Shown here one piece after another: positions 37,776-47,262 of a stretch of DNA of 64,000 nt. How positions within the stretch are numbered: position 1 is the first letter of the stretch; every line of letters begins with the position of its first letter. The stretch spans positions 25,709,928 to 25,773,927 of the forward strand of contig CM037865.1 in assembly GCA_021292105.1 (NCBI GenBank), read 5' to 3'. Under the pieces are notes generated by a model. The model was not told the DNA's origin, made no database searches, and was given only the letters and a program-made list of their open reading frames with translations. Source of the stretch: Anadara kagoshimensis. Lineage: Eukaryota > Mollusca > Bivalvia > Arcoida > Arcidae. The position numbers and the translations under genes are program-made.

Positions 37776-37956
37776 ACGACAAGAAGAGGAAAGGATCAGA
37801 CAAGAAGAAGAGGAACAAAGAAGAATGGAAGAGGAAGCTCATAGATTAGCAGAGGTAGCAAGAAAACAAGAGGAAGAAAGATTGAGAAAAGCAATAGAGG
37901 CTGAAGAACAAAGAAAGAAGGAAGAGGCAGAACGCTTAGAGAAGGAACGTTTAGCT
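37776..37956 (+). CDS. MAP7-like gene, C-terminal coiled coil, part 2
   Basis: The acceptor is TTATTCTAG and the donor GCT|GTAAGT. It enters in phase 2 (GA plus A gives Glu), leaves in phase 0, 60 codons. The product is an unbroken Glu/Arg/Lys/Gln helix (RQEEERIRQEEEEQRRMEE, then KAIEAEEQRKKEEAERLEK), the core of the MAP7 domain. Confidence 0.88.
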
Positions 37957-37983
37957 GTAAGTACTTCCCATTATAGACAATAG

Positions 37984-38150
37984 TTTGTGATCAGTTCATT
38001 TTAACATCCAAGTCATGTGGTTGGTTGATTGATCCAGTTGTGTTTAACATCCAAGTAATTTAATTGGTTAAATGATTGAGTTGGGTTTATAAACAAAATA
38101 ATGTCATTGGTTGATTGATTCAGTTGGGTTTAGCATCCAAGTTCATACTA
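37984..38150. repeat. Three diverged about 60-bp tandem units
   Basis: The phrases GTTTAACATCCAAGTMA and TTGGTTGATTGATYCAGTTG recur three times just after the 37776 exon. The units are imperfect and non-coding. Confidence 0.55.
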
Positions 38151-38534
38151 TTTCAATTGTTTTCTGTTATCAACAAGTCAAAACTTGTTAATGGCGCTTG
38201 ATACGATATCAAGAATACCCTGTAATTTGAGAAACCTAAATTATAGAATACTGTTAATTTGTCCAAATCTTTGCAGGATATTTTGCATGGTCAATGATGA
38301 TTATGTTGCCAGAAACAAAAACTAAGATACAAATGTGTACAATGAGTTCCAGGATTCAAGGGATATTTTTAGACAAACCCATTGGTAGCAACTAATTACT
38401 TATAAGTTTTCCAGAATATTTGAAAAAAAGACAATTCATGTTATCTATCTATTGTTATTTATTTCAAGAATTCACAATCTGATAAAAGCCTGTTAAAAAT
38501 AATTTTTACTTACATTTTGTCATATATTTTTCAG

Positions 38535-38639
38535 AAAGAAGAAGCTGATAGAAAAGCCAAGGAAGAAGCAGAGAAAGCTGAAATAGAAAGACAGGAAAAA
38601 CTCAAAAAGGAAGAAGAAGAGAGGCAAGAGAGGAAAAAG
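38535..38639 (+). CDS. MAP7-like gene, C-terminal coiled coil, part 3
   Basis: The acceptor is ATTTTTCAG and the donor AAG|GTAAAG, phase 0/0, 35 codons: KEEADRKAKEEAEKAEIERQ, then more Lys/Glu to ERKK. Its 105 nt keep the heptad register. Confidence 0.88.
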
Positions 38640-38771
38640 GTAAAGAAATGTACAATATAATTGAAATGATTAGTCCAAACTTTATGATCCCGTCAGAATT
38701 ATATGATCTCTAGGTTTTCTAAGTGATTTGTGAAATTTTTTTGTATTACTGACATCTTTTGTTTTACAATA

Positions 38772-38985
38772 GGCTCTTGGTGCCCAAGTGGTCTGAAGCA
38801 TTCACTTACAGATCACACTGCCTCTCAACCTCTCGGGGGAACTCTAATTGTCAGTAATAGATCAGTGGTTTTCTCTTGGCATCCAGGTTTCTTCCAACAT
38901 TTCTGAACTAACCATCTTGATATAAGTTAAAAGAACCTTGGGTTTACAACTCCATTATACCATGTCATTACTTCACCTCACTCCA
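38772..38985 (+). repeat. tRNA-derived SINE, copy 7
   Basis: The head is TGCCCAAGTGGTCTGAAGCA, then TTACAGATCACACTGCCTCT, TTTTCTCTTGGCATCCAGG and TTCTGAACTAACC, with a degraded tail. It lies between two coiled-coil exons. Confidence 0.8.
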
Positions 38986-39136
38986 TGTTCAGCTTTCAAA
39001 TTTCTTGAATAATTGTACCCTTCAGTAAAGGATTGCAAGGTATTTCAGTAGAAGAAGAAAGTAATTTGTGTGTATGGTGATGTTAATGCATGTCAGTACT
39101 GCTTGTTTTGATTTTATTAATATTTCTTTATTTCAG

Positions 39137-39220
39137 AGATTAGAAATGATCATGAAGAGAGTAAAATCTGATACTCCTCTCAGTAGTCCTGCTAGTAGTC
39201 CAGCTTTAGCAGAAATTAAA
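39137..39220 (+). CDS. MAP7-like gene, end of MAP7 domain
   Basis: The acceptor is TATTTCAG and the donor AAA|GTAAGT, phase 0/0, 28 codons beginning RLEMIMKRVKSDT. The RxEEIMKR-type signature closes the MAP7 domain in known members. Next is a Ser/Pro stretch (PLSSPASSPALAEIK). The phase-0 exit also fits the long frame of the terminal exon at 47263. Confidence 0.9.
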
Positions 39221-39245
39221 GTAAGTTATTATACCATGCTGTTAC

Positions 39246-39462
39246 AGTTAAACCCTCTGTTGAGACTATCACTCTAAAGATCACCTACCCATTAAGACCA
39301 GTGCGTTCTACTGTTTCTTATTTCAACTAAAAGAACCAACATATTTATAAACCACTATTCCAGTTAGACCAGTTGAAGGTCCCTTTGCTATGAATTTCAA
39401 TCAAAAACACAGGCAGTATTTCTTGGGTCATATGTGTGGTCTTTAGATACACATTTTACTGT
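39246..39462. mobile_element. MITE with ACAGTWAAACC ends, copy 3
   Basis: The left end is TACAGTTAAACCCTCTG and the right end ACACATTTTACTGTG. Inside are CCATTAAGACCAGTGCG and GAAGGTCCCTTTGC, phrases shared with 43211-43485. Confidence 0.55.
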
Positions 39463-39890
39463 GTTTATTTTGTTTCCTGTTGTCCTAAATAAATGGAACA
39501 TATGCACATAAATAGAAAGCATGTATTTCTGAATATCATCTTAAATGTTTCACAAATTCACTTCATATCATTCTCATTACATTTATAAGGGTTTTACTGT
39601 GTTTCAAAAAAAAAAAAATTCCTCGATACCAAATAATGGACAAAGACCATTTATTTGATGTTCTGTACATAACACACTGCAGTAACCCAGTTGGAAGATT
39701 ACTCATTCTGTATGTAATATGTTATTAGGAGTGTGTAGTTCCAAGCATTGGCAAATTAAGAATATGGGACATCAAATATATCTAGGATTATATTGGATAC
39801 AGAGATAACTTCTTTAATTCTTCACTTTTAAATCAAAATGTGTAACACAGTATAATGGTAACTGACGTGCCTTTGTTTTTATTTTGACAG

Positions 39891-40534
39891 CCAACAGATT
39901 CACCTAACAAATCATTGACAAGCTCTCCAAGTAAAAGCAGCTATGCATCCACTGAAAGTTTATCTGATGATAAAAGTCAAGAAAATGGAGTTACGTTCAG
40001 TTTGGATGACAAAAAGGAAACTTTGGACAACAAGTTATTAGAAATGCCCAAATTTAAATCCCCACTTCTACAGAAACTTGTAGAAAGCAAACAGTCTCAA
40101 AACGGTGGCAGTGAAACACCAAAATTTAAGTCGCCTCTTTTACAAAATTTACTGGGTAAAAAAGCTGGTTCCAGATTAGGTTTGGATCGTTCCGACGGAG
40201 AGAAATCAGACAGTGAAGCTACATCTGATAGTGAAAGGTATGGTGATACAGCCGATTCATCAGAGGAGTTGGAAGACAGAGGTATAGAGGAGTGTACAAG
40301 TGACACTAATGAAACTGTGGATAATTCTGATTCCACACTGAGGATGGACAGTTCTGTGGATATGAGTGAAAGTTTGATGGAGAAAAGTGACACTGGTAGT
40401 GATATGTTTTCTGAACAAAAAGACTCATCTGTGATAAAATCATCCGATAGTAGTGATATATTAGTTTCAATAAATGGACCCTCACAAAATGGTGATATGG
40501 GGGGACATTATCAAAAAGAACTTGTAGATTCTAG
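39891..40534 (+). CDS. MAP7-like gene, large Ser/Asp/Glu tail exon with doubled motif
   Basis: The acceptor is TTTTGACAG and the donor CTAG|GTAAGT. It enters in phase 0 and leaves in phase 2, 214 codons. It starts PTDSPNKSLTSSPSKSSYAS. The motif PKFKSPLLQ occurs twice, in MPKFKSPLLQKLVESK (from 40044) and TPKFKSPLLQNLLGKK (from 40116). The rest is Ser/Asp/Glu-rich and acidic (TSDSERYGDTADSSEELED). The tail is probably disordered and phosphorylated. The opposite strand is open for 98 codons, a shadow. Confidence 0.85.
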
Positions 40535-40656
40535 GTAAGTAAATAGTTGTATATTAACATATTAATTACAGTAAAACCTTGATTCATTGCTGTCATTTGT
40601 TCAGTCAGGTTTTGGCATTATAAAGGGGTTTGGCAATAAATCTAAAGAAGCTTGTA

Positions 40657-41300
40657 CTGTAAACCACTTTTATTTGGGGATATTAACTTTTGTGAGTCTC
40701 TTACGGAAACTAGTGGTGTGCGGTTTTATCGGTATACCGGTATATCACAATACAGTCTCATAATACATACGTATCGCCATATGACAGATCCGATCCGGTA
40801 ATACCGGTATTTTTGAAAAGTCAAGTAACCTTTCTTTTTATAGCTTAAATGAACGCACAAACTGCCGTAGAGCCGTCCAATTTGTTTATAACTCAACTGA
40901 CTGGAATTTATATAAATATTACGTCATACTATAGGTAAAGCTATCAACCAGATACGAAACAGCCGAAACAAAACTTGTTCCATAACAACGTGTTATTAAC
41001 AACATGGCCGACAGCGACGAATTCAACATTGTAAAAGGCTCTTTACCTTCCTCATTTTTAAAATAATATATTATGATACGTATCGCAATACAGCATCTGC
41101 GTATCATAATATATCGTGATACAAAAATTTTGATAATACCCATCCCTAACGGAAACCATTTTCAACCATTAATTATCGCAATATGGACTTTAGCTGAATA
41201 TTTGGTATAAATAAAACCATTTTGGGAAACAAATTGGTGCCGATTAACTTTCACGATTATCTTGTCCTCACGAAACACGCAAATAAAAGTTGGTTTACAG
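40657..41300. mobile_element. Middle MITE of the nest (CTGTAAACC ends)
   Basis: CTGTAAACCACTTTTATTTG at the left pairs with CAAATAAAAGTTGGTTTACAG (one bulge) at the right, with TA on both sides. The 53.3-kb relative of the outer element lacks it, which marks the insertion. Confidence 0.75.
40711..41148. mobile_element. Inner hAT MITE of the nest
   Basis: The ends are TAGTGGTGTGCGG and, in reverse complement, TAGGGATGGGTAT, with further similarity inward (TATCAC/TATCGTGAT). A perfect 8-bp direct repeat ACGGAAAC flanks the element. It is 438 bp with no transposase. Confidence 0.85.
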
Positions 41301-42478
41301 TAATGGAAATCAGAAGAAATGGATTTTGGGACTTCAAAATGGTGTTGCTGTAATCAACATGGCATTATAACAAGGTTTTACTGTACATTTAAACATTTTC
41401 ACAAAGAATAATTTAAGCATTGATGATGCCTATTGAATACTTATGACTTTCAGGATCCATGTGCTTTTTGAAAGCAGTTCTTGAAGCTACACACATAAAT
41501 TTAAATTGACAATTTTTGTTTTCCTGATTCTGGGACAATATAACCAGATGGCTGGATTGACAGGGTTAGACATTGATGGTACAATTCCTAAACAAAGAAA
41601 TCTGCATTGCCATTGGGATAGTCCAGTTGCAAACAGTTAGACAACATGTAAAAATTACCCATTAAACAAGTTACCCATCCTATGGTGCGGTTCAAAACTT
41701 TTTATATCCAACTTTGGATAAGTCAAACTATTACCATTTTCCAGCCGAGTTTGAGATGAGTTTCAGCTGTATATATAATTTCATTTACATGAATTTGCTG
41801 TGAACACATTGTAAACATTACCATCACAAAATAACGTACAACTGAAACAGAAAATCTGGTATGTTATAAGGGAAGTAATCCCAATAGAAAATATTTGGAC
41901 TGGCAGGGCAGTGCAGTGAATAAGCTGCTGCAGATTAAGTGCAAAATTTTATCCCCACCAAATTAAACAACTATAAAGTTTGTGATATGCCATATGCTTT
42001 CAAGGTCACTAAAACTTTAAATTAATGGCGTTTCAAATGTAGTATGTATCAGATAATGTCAATATATCAGGAGAAAACTACAGACCATGATCAGTATAAA
42101 AGCAATAAGTTTGAAGCTTCAATAGAATATAATGACACTTGGTATACACAGCTTCACAGGGTCTAAAACCATGGTAAATAGAAACCATGTTGTGCTATTT
42201 CATGTGAAAACAATCAAGACAGGCAACCAACTTTCATGGTTGAATAAAATTATAACCAAAACAGAAAAATGTTGACTTCTTCCTGCTCAACAAAGTGGTA
42301 TTATGATTTAAAAAGAGGTGATTTCAAGGAGGGTGTCAAAAGATGACAGGGTACCAGTATGTTAGCACTCTTAAACTGATCAGGTATGTGTTGAGATTTG
42401 CAGATCTGTAACACTGGAATGCATTGTACCACAACTTACGGCACACTATACTTAGTTCAATTGGCTAATAATGACATC

Positions 42479-42569
42479 AAAGACTGTCTGTCAATCTATA
42501 GTAACTGTAGTGTTTCCACCAAAGACTGTCTGTCAATCTATAGTAACTGTAGTGTTTCCACCAAAGACT
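42479..42569. repeat. 42-bp perfect tandem duplication
   Basis: Two copies begin at 42479 and 42521 with AAAGACTGTCTGTCAATCTA and are identical over the full unit; a partial third follows (AAAGACT). Confidence 0.9.
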
Positions 42570-43210
42570 ACTGAGTTGGTTTAAATTGACATATATATTG
42601 AAAGTCCACTAGTTGTGGTAGATATTGAATTTGTTTTTGAAAATGCCACTGGATCCTTGAAGACAGTTGTAATGTTCTACAAACTTAAGCATGTACATGT
42701 TTTGAAATGTAGTGTAAAATATATATTCTGATCATTGCTATAGGTTGTTTTTGGATACAAACTTCTGGTGTTTAACTTTTCACAGTTTGTCTGTTTTCTC
42801 TTGTTTAAATTACTTAAATGTTAAAAAGGAAGCAGGGCTTTTTGTAGCATCTCGATACTGGTTAATGCATCATGTGTGAAGTGACTAACTGTAATAAGCT
42901 TTATGTTGGTATTCAATGGATGGACATAAGTTGATACAAGGTAGCTTTCATACAAATGCAACAATACTTTGTTGTAACAATTGCTTTTAATTAAAGTTTT
43001 CTCAATATAGTATATTTTCACAAGTTTAATACTTTGTAGTGTGACTTAGAATTAAGATAATGTACATCCTGTCTTTAAATGCTGAAAGTGGCAAAACATT
43101 GGGAGTTTGATGGAACTCATTTTGGTCTCAGTATGTGGTTGACTTGTGTCTTGTTTTAGTAATCATTTGCTTAAAGTGTCCTGTTATTGCTTTCATTATT
43201 TACAAATACA

Positions 43211-43485
43211 TGTATTGTAAAACCTGCTGCATTGTCCACCTCTGTTTTGAGACCATCAGTGTTTTGAGTTCCCTTTATGTCATATTTCAATCAATAAGAA
43301 CTATACAAAAGACCAATAGTCCATTAAGACCAATGTTTTTCTATCCTTTTACTACATATTTCAACCCCAAAAAAAACTTTATATAAAGACCATCTGACCA
43401 TTAAGACCAGTGTTTCAAGGCCCCTTTGTTTCATATTTCCACAAAAAGTCTGGGTGGTCTTTATACCGGTATACAGGTTTTACTG
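43211..43485. mobile_element. MITE with TGTAAAACCTG ends, copy 4
   Basis: TTGTAAAACCTGCTGCATTG starts it, and ACAGGTTTTACTGTA ends it. Inside, ATTAAGACCAGTGTTT and GGCCCCTTTGTTTCATATTT occur as internal repeats. Confidence 0.6.
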
Positions 43486-43595
43486 TATACCATTTTCTGA
43501 CACTACACATTTCTGTGTTCTATTACAGAACATTGTCTACTGTTGCTTCTTGTAGACTATATTTCCCCAAAAAATTGGTTGGCATAATTGTGTAT

Positions 43596-43821
43596 ACAGT
43601 AAAACCTACAGTAAGACTTTCCTATGTACCCCCACACATAAAATTCTGTATTCAAAATGGCTTGATTCTGTCATTTTTAGGCTTTCTCTGTCAAAATAAA
43701 AATTTTATTAGAAGATAATAATGGAAGTTTCACCAAATTGAACCTCTATATAAAGACCACCTGTATAAAGTTCCACAATTCTTGGGTTCTTTGGGTGGTC
43801 TATATATACAGGTGTACTGTA
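43596..43821. mobile_element. MITE with ACAGTAAAACC ends, copy 5
   Basis: The left end is ACAGTAAAACCTACAGTAAG and the right end TATATACAGGTGTACTGT. ATATAAAGACCACCTGTATA and GGGTGGTCTATATATACAGG near the right end pair with each other. Confidence 0.6.
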
Positions 43822-44864
43822 ATTTGACATTTATAACAGAAGAGTTACAAAAGTAATATTAAATCATCTTATTTGTTTGGAAATAAATATAAAATGAACA
43901 TGAAACTATAGAAGGCATACAGTACAAGCTGTCATATCTATATAGGTCGACCATAAAAATTGTCACATGACTGTCACCATGAATATTTAGTCATGCAAGC
44001 ATTCCATTGCTATTTTGACAGGTAGATGATTTAGGTCAGGGATTTATTTAAATAAAAAAACCTTGGGGATACTATCATAACTTCTAGTCACACATATCAG
44101 CTAGTCAGTTTTAAATCCATATACTATAGATTTTAACATTTTCACTGATGCAGAAAGAAATATTAGTGTTGAAATTTTCAATCAATATTTAGTTCTCTTG
44201 TCACATGAATAAAAACTTGTTTAAAATTCCCCTTGAAATGCCCCCTTGAGATTAGAATAAGGAAAGGAAGTGTGATAAAAATGGATATGGGATATGCAGG
44301 TATAGTATAATCCCAATTGATTTTTGTTCTGTGATCAGTGTATATATAGAAAGTATTGATGAGCGGTCTTGTTTTAAAGGCAGTACATGGACTTGTAGCT
44401 GTGTATTGGGGCTGTGTATTCATGTTACAGCTGGTTATTTATAAGTTATACTATGTCAGGTGGGACAGGTAGACAAACGGCCATATTTGTTTTGTAGTAC
44501 TCTGACACACACACACACCTGTGGTAATAATAGAACATTTGAAGGTGTTGTTTCATGGTACTCATTGAGACATTTACAACATTCTATGTAATGGGGATGA
44601 GTGGTGGAAATTAACTTAGAATGACAGGTTATTTTTTTCTTATTATCTATAACTTGTGTGTGACCTCTAGCAGGTATATTGGATAGGTACAGAAAAATGT
44701 GTGTATACATGTGCTTCAAACCATGGGTTATTTGGGTTGTGATTCAAGTTTGCTTTTGGTTTAAAAACAACTTTATAATTGTCAATGCTATGTATCAATC
44801 CCCTTCTTTTCTGTTGTACAATGTTTATCAGAAATCATGAGGTGTGATTGAAGTTTTGATGGTG

Positions 44865-44950
44865 TGGAATGGAGTAATAGCATTTTATGCCCCAGTCAAG
44901 ATTCTTTCATTTATATTGAGGTGGTCATTCCTGGTATGGTGGAGGAAACT
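44865..44950 (-). repeat. SINE fragment, reverse, head-to-head with copy 8
   Basis: The reverse complement of the SINE 3' half: TGGAGTAATAGCATTTTATG, CCCCAGTCAAGATTCTTTCA and GGTGGAGGAAACT. Confidence 0.8.
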
Positions 44951-45160
44951 AGCAGTGGCCTAGCAATCTAAAGCACACATATTTACAGATCACAGTGCCT
45001 CTCATTACCGAGGTTTGAATCTCGCTGTAAACAGATCCTAGTTTGACAGTTTTCCGTTGTTTTCTCTAGGCACTCTGATTTCTTCCACCATACCTGAACT
45101 GACCACCTAAATTTAAAGTGAAGGCATAAATTTCTATTGCTCCACTCTACTCCACTCATT
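44951..45160 (+). repeat. tRNA-derived SINE, copy 8
   Basis: The head is AGTGGCCTAGCAATCTAAAGC, the B box GGTTTGAATCTCGC, with AGATCCTAGTTTGA, TTTTCTCTAGGCACTC and TACCTGAACTGACC; the tail is TCCACTCTACTCCACTC. Together with the reversed fragment directly to its left it forms an inverted repeat in the intron. Confidence 0.85.
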
Positions 45161-45817
45161 GTTAAAAGCATATTGTAGAAGAACTTTGTCAAAATTTGAA
45201 TGATTTAGATAAATTAATGTTCAGGTTATTTCTTAATGACCTGAACACAATTTAGCCAGACCCATTTATGTGCCATATGGTGTAGATAAAGTGTTTGCAA
45301 CTTCATCAAGGACAATGTAGTCATACTGATGTTGCTTTGGCAAGTGGGTCAGTGCAAGTGTCATTTACACATGTGCTCATTTTTGAAATATTGATTTATG
45401 ATATCAAAATGATATAAATTGTTTCATTTCTTATCGGAAATTGAAATAGCTGATATTTTTGTTTTCAGGATATTTTGTTGGTTTGATAACCGGGTATCAC
45501 TGAATTATTCAGTTTGAAACTTTGAATTTTATACTGCATTCAGTTGTTTACAATATTTAAGGTTTCTTAAATTTTAAAATTATAAGTAGCAGATTTTTGA
45601 AATTTGTGAAAATATATCCCCTTTTGGATTATTTTTTCACAAATGTGCTTAAAAATTTGTTGCGGGTACTTTTTGAAAGTATTTCTCAGAAATTAAAGTC
45701 AATGGCAATGTTAGCAACCAGGAATGAAAAACTTGCCATATTGTTGTACATGGTACATAATTGTGTGATAATTTCAGAAAATAATTTTAACTATCTTGTT
45801 ATTTTGTATATTTTCAG

Positions 45818-46161
45818 TATTAGCATGAGAACTGTGGATTCACTAGGTACATCAGTGACAACAGATTCTTCGTTGTATGGTAGCCTTATAGATTCACAGA
45901 CTGCTAGTTCATATTCCGCCGGCGGCGAGGAGCAGGTATCCTCGACGACGTCAACTGCTCATACTGCTAGTGGAGATTTTGAAGAATATATAGATTTAAA
46001 TGTGAACAATAGAAATACAATTATAAATAATAGTGAAGACTTGTTAAATTTTAATAGTATTGATAATAAACTTGATAATATAACAACTGGTGAAGATAGC
46101 CACCCTATGCCACCTATCATTGCCTTTGAAGATAATGCAACCAGGAGACAAGAAGTCACAG
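45818..46161 (+). CDS. MAP7-like gene, penultimate exon
   Basis: The acceptor is ATATTTTCAG, in phase 2 (AG plus T gives Ser), starting ISMRTVDSLG. It holds 114 codons, first Ser/Thr-rich (TDSSLYGSLIDSQTASSYS), then Asp/Asn/Ile-rich, ending IIAFEDNATRRQEVT. The end donor ACAG|GTAACG leaves phase 1. A second plausible donor inside the exon, CAG|GTATCC at 45935, leaves phase 0. The choice matters because the terminal exon gives a four-residue tail after the first and a 160-residue tail after the second. Confidence 0.8.
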
Positions 46162-46209
46162 GTAACGAAAAACTACCCATTTGTATCTCAAGGGGGCATC
46201 ACTGACCAT

Positions 46210-46630
46210 GTGCTGTAAAAACAAAACCTGCAGTCTTTTCACTGCTTGGTGTGAATTCCTCTATAACATGCCTTTAATGTTTGTCAATTCACTTGTAGAA
46301 GGTTCAGTGATTTTCACTATACTCTGGTTTCCTTTACAATTTCTGGATTGATCACCCAACATTCCAGAATGGACTAACTCAATTTAAATGAAATGTGATG
46401 TACTATTGATTGGGATATACTGCAGTCTTTTCATTGCTAGGTTTGAAATTCCGCTATAGTATGTCTTTAATGTCTGACAGTTCACTTGTAGAAGGTTCAG
46501 TGATTTTCTCGGTACTCTGGTTTCCCCCATTTCTGGATTGATCACCATTCCAGAATGGTCTGCCTCAATATAAATGAAATATGATGTACTATTGATTGGG
46601 ATATAAAATAATTACTCCACTCCACCCTTG
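46210..46630 (+). repeat. Tandem pair of degraded SINE-like units
   Basis: Two units of about 190-210 bp (from 46210 and about 46422) share TGCAGTCTTTTCAYTGCT, CTTGTAGAAGGTTCAGTGAT, TACTCTGGTTTCC and TTTCTGGATTGATCACC. The second ends with ATTACTCCACTCCACCC, the SINE tail. The duplication happened after the SINE had already decayed. Confidence 0.7.
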
Positions 46631-46962
46631 TAATGGTAAATATAGAACGATGAATAACCTACATATCATTATGATGTCTAAATCTTGACTGCTTTGATAA
46701 AGCTAAAATACTCTTGACTGGAGTATAAAACACATTTATCATACTTCACTTTTGTAATGGTAGGGAATAATAAGTAACCTACATTGTGTTCACATATCAT
46801 TATCACATTTACTTGTTATTTTCTTATGATGTCTAAATATTGGTATATCACTTAAAGCTTTGACAAGATCAATGTTCTTGTTTATGTTTGTATTTAACAG
46901 CCTTTGTGTGAAGTAGATTAACTTTTCTCTCTTGACTTTGTGATCTTTTTATTATCTGTAAT

Positions 46963-46988
46963 TTTTTTCCAGACTTCTTGTCATGACT
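46963..46988 (+). pseudogene. Partial copy of the terminal-exon start
   Basis: The phrase (T)8CCAGACTTCTTGTCATGA mirrors the acceptor and first codons of the 47263 exon (TTGCAGACCTCCTGTCATGA). It ends where a reversed SINE begins. Read in phase 1 it would give DFLS and a stop, so it could work as a decoy or alternative acceptor. Confidence 0.5.
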
Positions 46989-47160
46989 TGAGTTGAGTAA
47001 TAGATGATGTTCTATGCCCCAGTTAAGATTCTTTGACTTAATACAAGAATTTCAGTTCTGGAATGATGGACAAAACCGAAATGCCCAGATAAAACCACTG
47101 ACCTTTGCCTTTGGCAAGCAAATTTAAGTAACTTTGTTCACACTAGATTCTGTCTGATGG
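46989..47160 (-). repeat. tRNA-derived SINE, copy 9 (reverse, truncated)
   Basis: The reverse complement is visible as GAGTTGAGTAATAGATGATG, CCCCAGTTAAGATTCTTTGA, CAGTTCTGGAATGATGGA, CCACTGACC and CACACTAGATTCTGTC. The tRNA-like head is missing. Confidence 0.7.
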
Positions 47161-47262
47161 TATTGGAAATTTGGAATTCTCCTGTCACAAAGAACTCACA
47201 GAATTTATGCTAACTGTTAGACCTTGAAATTTGTGAAATATCTTTTTGTATTTTTTTTGCAG

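Larger units (their letters stand above)
40568..41384. mobile_element. Outer MITE of a three-deep nest (CAGTAAAACCTTG ends)
   Basis: ACAGTAAAACCTTG at the left pairs with CAAGGTTTTACTGT at the right, with TA on each side as expected for Tc1/mariner-like duplications. A diverged, uninterrupted relative is at 53303-53452. Two further elements lie inside. Confidence 0.75.

Noticed and set aside
40097-40393. 98-codon minus-strand frame
   Set aside because: Shadow of the Ser/Asp/Glu-rich exon at 39891-40534.
45597-45817. N-terminal extension of the 45818 exon
   Set aside because: A strong acceptor (TATTTTCAG) precedes 45818, the phase fits the 40534 donor, and the upstream frame is AT-rich with intron character.
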